From: an uncultured Pirellulaceae bacterium
GTDB taxonomy: Bacteria; Planctomycetota; Planctomycetia; Pirellulales; Pirellulaceae
Reading direction: 5' to 3'
DNA length: 57,557 nucleotides
Assembly (NCBI GenBank): GCA_938010615.1
Contig: CALLUY010000187.1
Span: 1-57,557, forward strand
The stretch's first letter is position 1, and the number at the start of each line of letters is the position of its first letter. The notes under the pieces are model-generated. The model had not been told where the DNA came from, did not search any database, and saw nothing but the letters and a program-made list of their open reading frames with translations. The position numbers and the translations under genes are program-made. Shown here piece after piece: positions 44,685-53,989 of the stretch.

Positions 44685-46310
44685 CTATTTAGCTTCGGGT
44701 TCTGACTTCGCGGCAGGCGCCGGCTCTGCATCTGGCGCGACTTCCGGAGGCGGATCGGGAACTTTACCCGAGTCGATCCACTTGCGAATTTCGGCTTCCG
44801 AATTCTTGATGAAATCCGAACTGGCGATCTTCTTCAGCGGAGAAAACAGCTTCTGAATATAAATCTTCTCGCGTTGGACGGGAGTCTGAGCCTTCAGTCG
44901 AATCTCTTCGTCCGCCATTCGTGCCCGAAGATCCTGTGGATTCTCAAGTTCAGAATACGTTTGCAAAATCTTGCGAGCTTCGTCTTTCTTGCCATCCTTG
45001 ATGGCCTTTTCAATTTGTTTTTGATAGATCTGCCGCAGAACTGCTAACGAAAGAATCTCATTTTCGATGCCCGTTACGACACCCGTGGCCAGAAGACGAG
45101 TGTCGTCGGCGGTGATCGTCGTCTCCAGTTCATTGCGAAAGCCAGGAATGACTGGAATCTTCTTTAGCCTTCGTCCACCGCGTCGGACCAGCAACATTCT
45201 CATTCCATCGCCGGTCGGGATTCGAATCTCTCCGCGCCAATCAGTCTTACCGTGATACTCAAGCTCCTTCGTAATGTCACCCGGTTCAACCGTTGCAATG
45301 TCGTAGCCTTCGAGCGGCTCAACCTCTTCACCGCCACGCGAAACCAATCGCAAAACGGTTGTCCCATCACCCGGACGAATCACGAGCCCCAACTTTTCAG
45401 CTCGCTTACTCTTGCGACCGGCCAGCGGTGCACGTACCGACGAGTACACTTTTCCGTTGATCACGGACCCTTCGATGTCTTCGATCGCAATGAATGTGAA
45501 TGGAACCGCATCAAGCTTCACCAATTTTCCGCTGCGGTCGGATCGCACCACAACCGGCAACAATCGATCGGTATCGCGAACGAAACAGGGGGAGTTCGTA
45601 TTGGTGACGACTTCGGGGACCAGGTCTTCGTTGATCTCCGTTCGAATACAGGCTTCGATTCCTCGAGCTCTCAGTTCGGCTTCGTTCTTCATGGTGACTT
45701 CGTCGATCCGCGCGATCGGCATGAAGGCGCGACTGACCAGCTTTGACGCCAGCGAACCAACCGAAGACATCAGTCTGGTTTGCGCTTTGACGGTAGGGCC
45801 AATCTGCTGCGTCCGAGCGTCAATCTCTCGAACACTAACGTCGAATCCGCCAGCGTTTGCCTTGATTCGGACCACCATCAGTTTGTCGTAAAACTCAAGC
45901 TCTGGTTCTGCCAAAACTTTCGCAACGGCCTCATCATCGATCTGCGAATTAAGCAACTTCCAACGCCACTGACTTGGCGGCGTGCCAACGTTGACGTTCC
46001 AACCGCTTGGATCAATCAGTTGACATTCGGCGCTGATCCGTTGGCAAATTTCTGATTCGCTATTGGTCAGAGCTGGCGAACCGTCAAGGCAAAGCCACGC
46101 GGCGACTTGGTACGGACGAGTCTCCCAAGCACGCTTCGATGCCTCGGGTTCTTCCGTGATTTTGATTGAGCGAAATTCGCCTCGCCAAGACGGCGGTGCA
46201 GGAGTCGCCTCGGCTTGTTCGGATTCAGGATTTTCCTGAATCGCAAAAGCAGGGCAGCACAAAAGCGTTAGCAACAGCAACGATGCAGATATTGATCGAC
46301 AACTGATCAT
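44685..46310 (-). CDS. secreted protein of unknown function with C-terminal helical region
   Basis: This is a 541-aa protein starting at the ATG at 46310, four bases overlapping the upstream stop (ATGA), with a signal peptide (MISCRSISASLLLLTLLCC to AFA). The body is beta-rich; it includes PYQVAAWLCLDGSP, a region FVRDTDRLLPVVVRSDRSGKL and WRGEIRIPTGDGMRMLLVRRGGRRLK. A helical segment at about 440-520 (KQIEKAIKDGKKDEARKILQTYSELENPQDLRARM) resembles a TPR-like hairpin. It ends in a Pro/Glu/Ala tail. No family recognised. Translational coupling to the solute-binding gene places it in the same periplasmic system. Confidence 0.75.
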   Translation of the reverse strand: MISCRSISASLLLLTLLCCPAFAIQENPESEQAEATPAPPSWRGEFRSIKITEEPEASKRAWETRPYQVAAWLCLDGSPALTNSESEICQRISAECQLIDPSGWNVNVGTPPSQWRWKLLNSQIDDEAVAKVLAEPELEFYDKLMVVRIKANAGGFDVSVREIDARTQQIGPTVKAQTRLMSSVGSLASKLVSRAFMPIARIDEVTMKNEAELRARGIEACIRTEINEDLVPEVVTNTNSPCFVRDTDRLLPVVVRSDRSGKLVKLDAVPFTFIAIEDIEGSVINGKVYSSVRAPLAGRKSKRAEKLGLVIRPGDGTTVLRLVSRGGEEVEPLEGYDIATVEPGDITKELEYHGKTDWRGEIRIPTGDGMRMLLVRRGGRRLKKIPVIPGFRNELETTITADDTRLLATGVVTGIENEILSLAVLRQIYQKQIEKAIKDGKKDEARKILQTYSELENPQDLRARMADEEIRLKAQTPVQREKIYIQKLFSPLKKIASSDFIKNSEAEIRKWIDSGKVPDPPPEVAPDAEPAPAAKSEPEAK

Positions 46311-48688
46311 TTGGCCGCCTTCTGTTGGTTCGGCTTCTGTTGGGTCGCATAGCCTTCGATCTTCCAACGACGGATATTTTGATAGAGGTGAATCAAGTCG
46401 CGACCAAGTCCGTAGACGTTTTTGCGAAACGCAAAGTGCTCCTTGATTTGGTACATCGGTATCACGGAGAGATCATTCGACACCTGACGATGAATTCGAC
46501 GCAACGTTCGGCTGGCTCCCTGCCAAGACTCGCTGTATCCCAACATCTGCAGCGACTGGTCGACCGGCGACGAAACTGATTTGGCAATCCCATGAGTTCC
46601 CATGATTCGTGTTGCATCGGTCAGAGGTTCTTCGATTGCGGCTTCCACGTAAAGCAAATCCCAATTGTCATCTTCGGGGAATGAGACGGCTTCATCGAGC
46701 GGCCTAAGCGTCGTAGAAATCCCAGACTCTTCCCAGCTTTGTTTGATTTTGTAGCAAGCAGCGGTCGCCAAAGATCCTGACGGATGAGCCAGCACGATCG
46801 ATGGCGGTGCAGAGCGACCCTCTGGATATTTCGCTGTCTTTGAAGTGTACGCCATGTGGCTCAACACCATCGAAAGCCGTTGCTGATACGGGAGCGGCTT
46901 AACTTTCAAGTCGTAGCCGTAGGAAACTTGATCGTATTCATCGCTGCCGATCGGAAACGGCCCGCTCAACGGCTCACAGCCATCAATGTCGGCGCCACCA
47001 AAAACATCGTTGACGATTCCTTCGCGATCGATGCCGGTTGAAAGACTACGGATCAACTGCATCGATCCTTTGTACTCGCCACGAATTTTCGGGACCAGAA
47101 AGTGAACGGTTGGGATCGCGTAAGCTCGAACTTCGATCCCTTTGGCTTTCCGAAGTTTCGGAATATCTGATAGGGCAGGGCGGTCAACAACGTCGACTTG
47201 GCCTCGAATAAGTGCATCAACGGCATCCGAAGAGGCTCGATAATACTCTTCGATCACAACCGGATACTGTTTACCGGGCTCACGTTCGTAGCGATCGTTG
47301 AATTCAAATGTGCACTCGTCGCCTTTTTTGGAAGTCATCGCATAAATGCCATCCTGGATTGGCTGGCCATCTTCAAGACGATCAGAATACTGAAAACGAG
47401 CAACCGCAGCGGGGCGAACAAATGGCTTTCGCAACTGGATAGCGACTCGATTGCTGTCGACTGAAACAGAATTAAAGATCTTCGCCCAAGCCGGCAAGTA
47501 GTTCGGCGAAAGGGCGTCGGCGTGATCCAACAACCTCGACGCGATTTGATTTGGCGTCGCCCGAGGTAGCAACGGATCAACTTGTTCATCAAAAATGAAC
47601 GCGTACTCCATGCCAAGGTCATCTGTCCGTTCGAATCGCCCATTGAGAAATTTGTATCGCCCGCCTTCATCACTAAGCCCCGTCAATTCAATCAACGTTC
47701 GCTGAGTCAATCGTCCGACTCTGCGAGAACCCCAATGGGCGAGCCGATTCGGGTTGGCGTCACCGGCGGGCTGATTCACCGCCACGACAATCAATGGAAA
47801 CTGTTCTGTAATTCGAACTTGAATCTCGCGTATCTCAGGCAAGCCTGAATTAATCCGTTCAGCAAGTCGCGAAAGATAGTGAGCCTGCCGCCCGTCTCCC
47901 GCAGCTGCTGCTTTAAGCGCATCGCGGGCGACCTGCTTCGACTGATCAATAAATCGTTTTCGCCAAGCTGCAACGAAATCCTTGGCTTCATCTCCGTACT
48001 GACGTTCGATCGCAACAAGAGCCGACTTAATATATTCGGCATCTCCATTTTCAAATCGTCGCTGAAGAAGGCCGTCATAACATTGCTGGATAATTTCCAT
48101 CAACGTCGCGTCAACATCTGGAATTTTGAGCGAAGGATCTTTCTCGTAGAGATCTTCGAAAATCGAAAGAGAAAGCTCGTAGTTTCCGTCTTCCAAGTTT
48201 GCGGCTGCATCCTTGAACAGACAGCTCTGCAGTCGCGCACGGACTTGAGGATCGCTCGCACCGCCATTGTCGTAGACGTACAGCAAGTTCCTCAACGCGG
48301 CAGCATATTCTTTTCGACTTAGAAAATCTTCGGCTTCTTCGAGCAACAAATTGTTGAACGGAACATATTCGTCAATGTGCTGATACGGGACCTGAAGTAG
48401 ATACTCCGAATCTTCACGAAATTCAAACTTTAGCGTTCCTTCTTTTGGAAACGGCAGCTTGGGATTTTCGAGTGGCACGATCCGGATGATGACACTATCG
48501 CTCTTTTCGTCCAAGTAAATTAAATCGAAGGGCTCTTCGTCCATCAGTGGCGTGGGCCACTCGCCCTCTTGAACGACTTGAGCATCGGACTGATTTGTCG
48601 CCCACAGAAAAACAGCGCACAGTCCCATCGCCAGCAACGCCAAGCGATGCCATCGAACCACCGAATCAATTTTGTATTGTGAAATCAT
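46307..48688 (-). CDS. orphan family 5 (peptide/oligo) solute-binding protein with N-terminal repeat domain
   Basis: This is a 793-aa exported protein (hydrophobic signal about 14-37, ending QSDAQ, no lipobox). Residues about 115-280 are helical and TPR-like (LLEEAEDFLSRKEYAAALRNLLYVYDNGG). From about 300 the sequence follows the SBP_bac_5 pattern: LTQRTLIELTG, DALSPNYLPAWAKIFNSVSV, IQDGIYAMTS, DALIRGQVDVVDRPA, RSLSTGIDREGIVNDVF and a C-terminal SDLSVIPMYQIKEHF. Such proteins normally feed a dipeptide ABC transporter, but no permease or ATPase gene is nearby. It sits between the propeller gene (28-base gap) and an unknown secreted protein, and may be a ligand-binding part of the envelope system. 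Confidence 0.83.
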   Translation of the reverse strand: MISQYKIDSVVRWHRLALLAMGLCAVFLWATNQSDAQVVQEGEWPTPLMDEEPFDLIYLDEKSDSVIIRIVPLENPKLPFPKEGTLKFEFREDSEYLLQVPYQHIDEYVPFNNLLLEEAEDFLSRKEYAAALRNLLYVYDNGGASDPQVRARLQSCLFKDAAANLEDGNYELSLSIFEDLYEKDPSLKIPDVDATLMEIIQQCYDGLLQRRFENGDAEYIKSALVAIERQYGDEAKDFVAAWRKRFIDQSKQVARDALKAAAAGDGRQAHYLSRLAERINSGLPEIREIQVRITEQFPLIVVAVNQPAGDANPNRLAHWGSRRVGRLTQRTLIELTGLSDEGGRYKFLNGRFERTDDLGMEYAFIFDEQVDPLLPRATPNQIASRLLDHADALSPNYLPAWAKIFNSVSVDSNRVAIQLRKPFVRPAAVARFQYSDRLEDGQPIQDGIYAMTSKKGDECTFEFNDRYEREPGKQYPVVIEEYYRASSDAVDALIRGQVDVVDRPALSDIPKLRKAKGIEVRAYAIPTVHFLVPKIRGEYKGSMQLIRSLSTGIDREGIVNDVFGGADIDGCEPLSGPFPIGSDEYDQVSYGYDLKVKPLPYQQRLSMVLSHMAYTSKTAKYPEGRSAPPSIVLAHPSGSLATAACYKIKQSWEESGISTTLRPLDEAVSFPEDDNWDLLYVEAAIEEPLTDATRIMGTHGIAKSVSSPVDQSLQMLGYSESWQGASRTLRRIHRQVSNDLSVIPMYQIKEHFAFRKNVYGLGRDLIHLYQNIRRWKIEGYATQQKPNQQKAAK

Positions 48689-48716
48689 TCAATTCCCAAA
48701 TCGTAAGTGACTCGAC

Positions 48717-51700
48717 TTATGAACCGGTCGAAAGTACGTGAACCGTTCCATCCATCCCGGAAAAGAAAACTTTACCGTCGGTGAACGTTGGTGCGTGAAC
48801 GATTGGCTGCCCAATGTCCATCTGGTTCGCATCCTTGCCCTGTGCATCCAAGAAGAGCACCTTGCCACTTTGCAGAATCAATGCCAGCTGACCAGAGATA
48901 ACCTGCGGCGGACACGCGAATCGTTCACTGGAAACATTCCGCACCCATTTTTGATTCAACGATTCGTCGAACAAAACCACTTGGTCACTGTCGAGCAGCA
49001 CAAGAACTCCTCCATCGACAGCCCAAGGCCCGTCGACAACTTGACCGTTGGTAGGAACGCGAGCAAGCTCGACCGCTCCAGCGTCAACTTTGACAATCGA
49101 GTCCGTTTGATCGACTCGATCGGCAGCAAAAACAACGCCTCCGGCAGCGGCAAGTTTTCCAACAAAGTTACCTTTCGACTCAAGTGAACCAGCACTGCGA
49201 ATCGATCGCCCTTTTTCAATTTCCAACAGATAAAGCGTACTCGTGGTGGCTCCACTGTTGGGGCCGACCTGTGTGGCAATGGCGACCTTACCTTCGCCAG
49301 TCTCAACGGGACGAACCCATTCAACTTTCTTGCCCGGAGCAACCGGAGGCAGAAACGCTTCGCCGCTCATTCCGCCGGTCGAAGGATCCACTGCGGCAAC
49401 TTGTCCGTTGGAGTTCGCGACAATCAACTGGCCGTCAACCGTAATCGGCGTACATGCAGGATTGTCCGATGGAGCCGCGTAGTTCTTAAGCTCCAACGAA
49501 CCGCTGGCGACATCAATGACTGCGAATTCGCGAGAGCCTTCGCCGCCGGCGCTGACCCAAACATTGCCGCCAAGTTTTGAGGTGCCCGAGAAATTGAGAT
49601 TTTCGATGACCGTGCTTGCTTTGGCTGCCTGCCTGACAAATCCGGTGCTTGAGGATTGCGACACATCAAACAGGTCGCCCTGGCTGGAAACCGCAAACTG
49701 CGACCCACCGGCCGCGATGACAGGACCGGCAACTGCGCCGCCAAAGTCATTTCGCCAAATGGGCTCGAGCGTATTGGCATTCACCAAAGATGCGGACACC
49801 ATCCCCGAACCAATGCGCTTCCGTACGTGGAAGAGTTTGTCGTCCAATTTCAAACAAGGTGCGACAAACGAGTCAGTTCCATGCTTGAGGACCTTCAGGT
49901 CGAATTTCCCGAGGTTACGTTTTACTTTATAGAACGCGGCACCTGTGCCACAGACCCACAGGCTACTACCATCGGTTTGAATAAACGACGGCTGGCCTTC
50001 CTTGCTGTCGAAACGTTCGCTGGCAAATTTTGAAATCGGCGTTTTGTCGTCACCTTGATTGAATTCCAAAATCACCATCTGGCCACCATCACTCACGGCC
50101 AACAACCAACGACCGTATCGCTGGAGGTGTCGAGTCACGGGCCCATCGGTAACACGACGAATGACTTGCACCGGATCAGGCCCCAACTGCAACCCGTTTT
50201 CCTTTGGACGCAATACAAACATGTCACAGAAATCACCGCCGTTGACCAAAACGATCAAATGGCCGTTGTACATATACGGCGGAACGGAGATGCTTTCGCT
50301 GTAGTGACCGAGATAAAACACTTCCTTACAGAGCATGTCTTCGGTGCCGATGACATACAGATTGGACTTCAAACCGGCTTGATAGATCAGCGGATCCTGC
50401 TCACTGATAAAGCATCGCGTGTTGGCACCTTGTGGAAGCTGCGCCGAACCAAGCAACTGACCGCTGGCTGGATCGAGTCGCAGAAGCTTCCCTGAGGCAG
50501 TCGTCACGACCAGCTTTTCGGGCGTCATCGCCGGAGTGAAAAACGTTTCTCCAATCGGAACGCGCCAAACAAGCTCTCCACTGGCAATCTTCAGTTTCAG
50601 CAACTCGCTGCTGGCAACGTCAGAGACGAGCACATGTTCTTCGTTCATCTTTTGTGGCTGAATCGACGAGCCAAGCCCGACAAACTTACGCCATAAGATG
50701 TCGCCAGAGCCAGCATCAAATCCGATGACCGAACCGTCAACCAAAGTCGGAATCACTTCGCCTTGCAAGCCTTCGTCAGGACTGCCGACGACGGCGCCCA
50801 GGACATAAGTTTGCTGGATCAATGAAGGGGCCAAATCGCTTTTAGGTTCGATGTTTACATCGGCAGCAGAAATCAGTTTTGACTCGAGCTCACTTGTCTT
50901 CACCATTAGCTCACGCAACTCTGCACGTGCGCCCAAGTCGCCATACTTTCGCGTCAGATCCTGGAACGTCTTAAAGGCGTCCTCTGTTTTACCTTGTGCA
51001 CCGAGTTCGTTAATTGCCACCAGCGCGACCGAGTAATCCTTCTCCTTTTTGATCGAACCCTCGATCGTGCGAATATTATTCTCGATCAGATCGATGTTCT
51101 TTTTATTGGTCGGTGCCTTCCGCGACGAACTCGGCACGAAGGAGACATTTTCGACGAGCTCTTTCCTGAACTTAGTCGCTTCGACGAGGTTGTCCTCCAT
51201 CGCCTTGAGTTCCGTGTCCTTCAGCATCCTGGTTGTCAGCTCAGCCACCGAACGCGGCAACATCAAACCAAGGTCGTCGCGAATGAAATCCAGTGCGACA
51301 TCTTCGTCTTCCGCATATTCAGGCAGCTTGATCGACGCTCGGTCCAGCGTTTCTTTCCACAGCTCGGAATCGTACGAATCTCGCAACAGACTCTGAACTC
51401 GCCGAGCTTTTGCTTCCTTGATAAATTTGTGGCGTGGGTACGCTTCGATGTACTCGTCGTAAGCCTTGATCGCCGCCTGATAAGAAGAATTTTCAAAGTG
51501 GTCGCGAGCGTTGTTGTACATCGCCTCTGGCGTCATATTGCTGACGGAAAACCACAGAAAAGTCCCGACCATCAACAGGAAGCCGAGCACACCAAAGCCA
51601 ATGTACGGCCAACGACTGTTCCACTGATCGCGTTTGTCTTTCTTGCCGCTGAACGTTGGCTTCAGCTTTTCTTCGTCAGCCGATGGATCTGTGAATTCGT

Positions 51701-52112
51701 CGACCGCTTCGGGACCGTAGTCGTAGGCGCCAGCCGGAATGGCATCGACTTGAACTTCGTCGACGGGCGAGCCAACTGGAACGATCGAGCCTGCATCTGC
51801 CCGCGTCTGCGCGTCGCGATTGGATCGAATCGGTTTCCGCTTAACTTCCGCTGATTCCGTTTCCTGCTCATCATCGTTGACACCGAGCATCAAATCGTCA
51901 GTGTTCTTACGCGAGACTTTTGGCATCTCGCCTTTCATGATCTGACGAGCCTGATCTTCTGTGAGCTGTCCTTTGCGGACGAGATAACTGAGAACGGCAC
52001 TGACTTTGACGGTGCGTTCCGGGTCTTCAATCTGGATACGAATCTTGCGCAGTGCCTTGGATTCGATCGAGCCCAGGCTCTCAAGTTTCTGTAAAAGTTC
52101 CTTGGGCGTCAT
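48717..52112 (-). CDS. membrane-anchored TPR plus PQQ-type beta-propeller protein
   Basis: This is a 1,131-aa protein. Residues 1-60 form a small helical module (VLSYLVRKGQLTEDQARQIMKG) like that preceding kinase domains in planctomycetes. An acidic linker leads to a transmembrane helix at about 169-191, so the N-terminus is cytosolic and the rest periplasmic. A TPR-like part follows (200-260, DHFENSSYQAAIKAYDEYIEAYPRHKFIKEA), then a helical stretch, then a propeller from about 435 onward with PQQ/BamB-type blades (GSVIGFDAGSGDILWRKFVG, GELVWRVPIGE, GQVAAVDPSTG). BamB-like propellers are protein scaffolds. The start codon touches the ExbD stop (TGAATG), with GAGGAACT upstream. Confidence 0.85.
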   Translation of the reverse strand: MTPKELLQKLESLGSIESKALRKIRIQIEDPERTVKVSAVLSYLVRKGQLTEDQARQIMKGEMPKVSRKNTDDLMLGVNDDEQETESAEVKRKPIRSNRDAQTRADAGSIVPVGSPVDEVQVDAIPAGAYDYGPEAVDEFTDPSADEEKLKPTFSGKKDKRDQWNSRWPYIGFGVLGFLLMVGTFLWFSVSNMTPEAMYNNARDHFENSSYQAAIKAYDEYIEAYPRHKFIKEAKARRVQSLLRDSYDSELWKETLDRASIKLPEYAEDEDVALDFIRDDLGLMLPRSVAELTTRMLKDTELKAMEDNLVEATKFRKELVENVSFVPSSSRKAPTNKKNIDLIENNIRTIEGSIKKEKDYSVALVAINELGAQGKTEDAFKTFQDLTRKYGDLGARAELRELMVKTSELESKLISAADVNIEPKSDLAPSLIQQTYVLGAVVGSPDEGLQGEVIPTLVDGSVIGFDAGSGDILWRKFVGLGSSIQPQKMNEEHVLVSDVASSELLKLKIASGELVWRVPIGETFFTPAMTPEKLVVTTASGKLLRLDPASGQLLGSAQLPQGANTRCFISEQDPLIYQAGLKSNLYVIGTEDMLCKEVFYLGHYSESISVPPYMYNGHLIVLVNGGDFCDMFVLRPKENGLQLGPDPVQVIRRVTDGPVTRHLQRYGRWLLAVSDGGQMVILEFNQGDDKTPISKFASERFDSKEGQPSFIQTDGSSLWVCGTGAAFYKVKRNLGKFDLKVLKHGTDSFVAPCLKLDDKLFHVRKRIGSGMVSASLVNANTLEPIWRNDFGGAVAGPVIAAGGSQFAVSSQGDLFDVSQSSSTGFVRQAAKASTVIENLNFSGTSKLGGNVWVSAGGEGSREFAVIDVASGSLELKNYAAPSDNPACTPITVDGQLIVANSNGQVAAVDPSTGGMSGEAFLPPVAPGKKVEWVRPVETGEGKVAIATQVGPNSGATTSTLYLLEIEKGRSIRSAGSLESKGNFVGKLAAAGGVVFAADRVDQTDSIVKVDAGAVELARVPTNGQVVDGPWAVDGGVLVLLDSDQVVLFDESLNQKWVRNVSSERFACPPQVISGQLALILQSGKVLFLDAQGKDANQMDIGQPIVHAPTFTDGKVFFSGMDGTVHVLSTGS

Positions 52113-52718
52113 TCAGAGTTCCTCATCCGTCGTTTCGATGGAAATTTTCTCGATTCCGGCGACGACTCCTGCGTCCCACGCCGAAATTACTTTCTTGTGC
52201 ATCGAGTCGACATGAGCACGGATAATCATGCGACCGACGTTGTCGGTGGTTTTGGATTCTTTTACCCGCGTCCACATTTCGCGTTCGCTCGGGCATTCGA
52301 CTTCTTCGTCCGATCGTGACGTGACGTAGAAGGTATTGTTTTGGTCGATCAGGACCGTGACGTAGTCCGGATCCTGCTCTTCTTCGACGACTTTATCCGA
52401 TGGCTCGTCGGTTTCTGGCGGCGGTTGCTCGATCGATTTTTGCAGCGAGAAACTGGCGGTCACCATAAAGAAGATTAACAGCAGGAACGTGACATCCACC
52501 ATCGGCGTCATGTCGAGTTCATCTTCCGGAATCTTGTCCTTATTCCCAACAGTGGCAGGCTCTTCGTACTCTTCATCGATCTCGTCTTCGTGATCTTCGA
52601 AGCCCTTCCAACCCATGTCCTTGTAGTCACCGTCCTCGTGAGTCTTGGCCCCTTTGGCTTTGAACTCGAGAACAATTTCGTCCTCGTTCACATCCGGCTC
52701 TTCAGAATCGGCACTCAT
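52113..52718 (-). CDS. ExbD/TolR family biopolymer transport protein (second, long N-terminus)
   Basis: This is a 201-aa protein. An unusual acidic cytosolic extension of about 66 residues precedes the single membrane helix (about 69-92, DMTPMVDVTFLLLIFFMVTASF), which carries the proton-relay Asp75. The periplasmic domain (about 95-200) shows DPDYVTVLIDQNNTFYV and MIIRAHVDSMHKKVI. ExbD/TolR works with ExbB/TolQ to convert the proton gradient into force on TonB or TolA. Its ATG overlaps the first exbD stop (TAATG) and is preceded by a strong GGAGGAG site, so the two subunits are coupled. Confidence 0.92.
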   Translation of the reverse strand: MSADSEEPDVNEDEIVLEFKAKGAKTHEDGDYKDMGWKGFEDHEDEIDEEYEEPATVGNKDKIPEDELDMTPMVDVTFLLLIFFMVTASFSLQKSIEQPPPETDEPSDKVVEEEQDPDYVTVLIDQNNTFYVTSRSDEEVECPSEREMWTRVKESKTTDNVGRMIIRAHVDSMHKKVISAWDAGVVAGIEKISIETTDEEL

Positions 52719-53197
52719 TATTGCTCCTCCTCCACGCCTACGTAGACTTTTCGCTCCGCCGCCATCTCAGATCCAGCCACACCACGGCGCACCATCTCGA
52801 CGGTGCCCGTTTTTACCTCGCCGGCTGCCTTGATCAGGATCGATGTCTTTTCAGGATTGGCGCCCAATTCATCCTGCACGAACTGAGCGATCTCTTCCTC
52901 GATACCGTCTGGGTCGGTAGCGAGAACCGGATCGTTCTCGTTCTTCCCTTTGAAGATCGTGTAGTTATCCGTTCCTTCTTCCAAAGTCACCAACAACGTC
53001 ACGGCAGCCTTCTCGGGAATGGCAACGCCGTAGCTGGCTTTGGGCAATTCGATCGCTGCCTGCGGATCCATTTTGGAGGAAACAACAAAAAACGCCAGCA
53101 ACAGGAACACGATATCAATCATCGGCGTGACATCGAGTTCACCGTCGTCAGGATTTCGCTTTCGCTTGGGAAGCTCAAGTCCGGATTCTTCTTTCAC
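52718..53197 (-). CDS. ExbD/TolR family biopolymer transport protein (first)
   Basis: This is a 159-aa ExbD of standard size. A short basic N-terminus (KRKRNPDDGELD) is followed by the helix DVTPMIDIVFLLLAFFVVSSKM with proton-relay Asp28, then a periplasmic domain (ITVLVTLEEGTDNYTIF-type strands and KTSILIKAAGEVKTGTVEMV). It differs from the following ExbD in having no acidic extension and in its periplasmic sequence. Two ExbD copies next to one ExbB occur in several systems and can give a mixed pentamer-dimer motor. It starts 12 bases after the exbB stop. Confidence 0.92.
   Translation of the reverse strand: MKEESGLELPKRKRNPDDGELDVTPMIDIVFLLLAFFVVSSKMDPQAAIELPKASYGVAIPEKAAVTLLVTLEEGTDNYTIFKGKNENDPVLATDPDGIEEEIAQFVQDELGANPEKTSILIKAAGEVKTGTVEMVRRGVAGSEMAAERKVYVGVEEEQ
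52724..52733 (-). promoter_or_regulatory. strong Shine-Dalgarno for the second exbD
   Basis: GGAGGAGGAG on the minus strand lies inside the 3' end of the first exbD, five to six bases before the overlapping TAATG, and supports the start at 52718 and translational coupling. Confidence 0.75.
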
Positions 53198-53209
53198 GAT
53201 AGACCCCGA

Positions 53210-53854
53210 CTATTTGTTGGGGAATCGGATATTTGCTTCCTTGAAGATCTCAAGGAACTGATTGAGTCCGTAGCCGACCAAGTCTTCCATCTTTTTGATT
53301 TGGACGTTGATGTAAGCCGTACCAATAACCAGAGGAATCGCGATCGACAGACCCAACGCCGTCGTGATCAAAGCAAACTGAATGTCTTTCGCCAACGCAC
53401 TGACATCAACGGAAGCTCCACCAACGGACAGCTTTGCGAAAGCCGCCATCATACCGAGTACCGTTCCCAGCAGCCCAATCATGGGAGCAGCCTTAATGAC
53501 CGTATAGACCCAACTGAGTCGGTACTCCAAATCTTGTAGCACATCGCGTTGAAAGCGATCGACCAACAACTGTTTGACTCTAGAGTAACCGAGCTTTCGA
53601 TTGGCGATTGCCATTTGCGAAAGCTGACAGGTGGCCCGCCGGTCTCCATCACAGAGTTCGTTCGCGGCATCGTAGTCGCCTCGCGAAAGCGGCTCTTCGA
53701 TCGCTTCCAGAAACGCCGTCTGCTGCTCTTCGCTGGTGAATTGCTTTTGCCTCACGCGACTGATAACCATCACGATGCAAAACGCGCCCCAAAGAGCAAT
53801 GAAGAAAATGACTACATAGATGCAGTTGCCAAGTATCGTAAAAACGGATTCCAT
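53210..53854 (-). CDS. ExbB/TolQ/MotA family proton channel protein
   Basis: This is a 214-aa protein with three membrane helices (about 8-32, 112-138 and 150-175). The hallmark AAPMIGLLGTVLGMMAAFAKL lies at about 121-141, and the third helix TTALGLSIAIPLVIGTAY carries the conserved Thr pair region. The cytosolic part between helices 1 and 2 (EPLSRGDYDAANELCDG) is typical. It forms the pentameric stator around which ExbD turns. GGTTGGGG upstream is a plausible ribosome site. A 254-base gap with a hairpin separates it from the preceding paralog gene. Confidence 0.93.
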   Translation of the reverse strand: MESVFTILGNCIYVVIFFIALWGAFCIVMVISRVRQKQFTSEEQQTAFLEAIEEPLSRGDYDAANELCDGDRRATCQLSQMAIANRKLGYSRVKQLLVDRFQRDVLQDLEYRLSWVYTVIKAAPMIGLLGTVLGMMAAFAKLSVGGASVDVSALAKDIQFALITTALGLSIAIPLVIGTAYINVQIKKMEDLVGYGLNQFLEIFKEANIRFPNK

Positions 53855-53989
53855 CTAGCCCCAACCTGCCTGATTCCAAAGCCAATTCAATTTTCAGATG
53901 ACATTTTAGGGTGGCATTTAGCCAGTATTCACCCTGCGGAAATGTCCATTCCGGCGAGCCGCATTATGAACCAGATCAAAAAATTGAGA

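Noticed and set aside
46307-48688. Complete dipeptide ABC transporter
   Set aside because: Only the solute-binding gene is present; no permease or ATPase occurs in the window.
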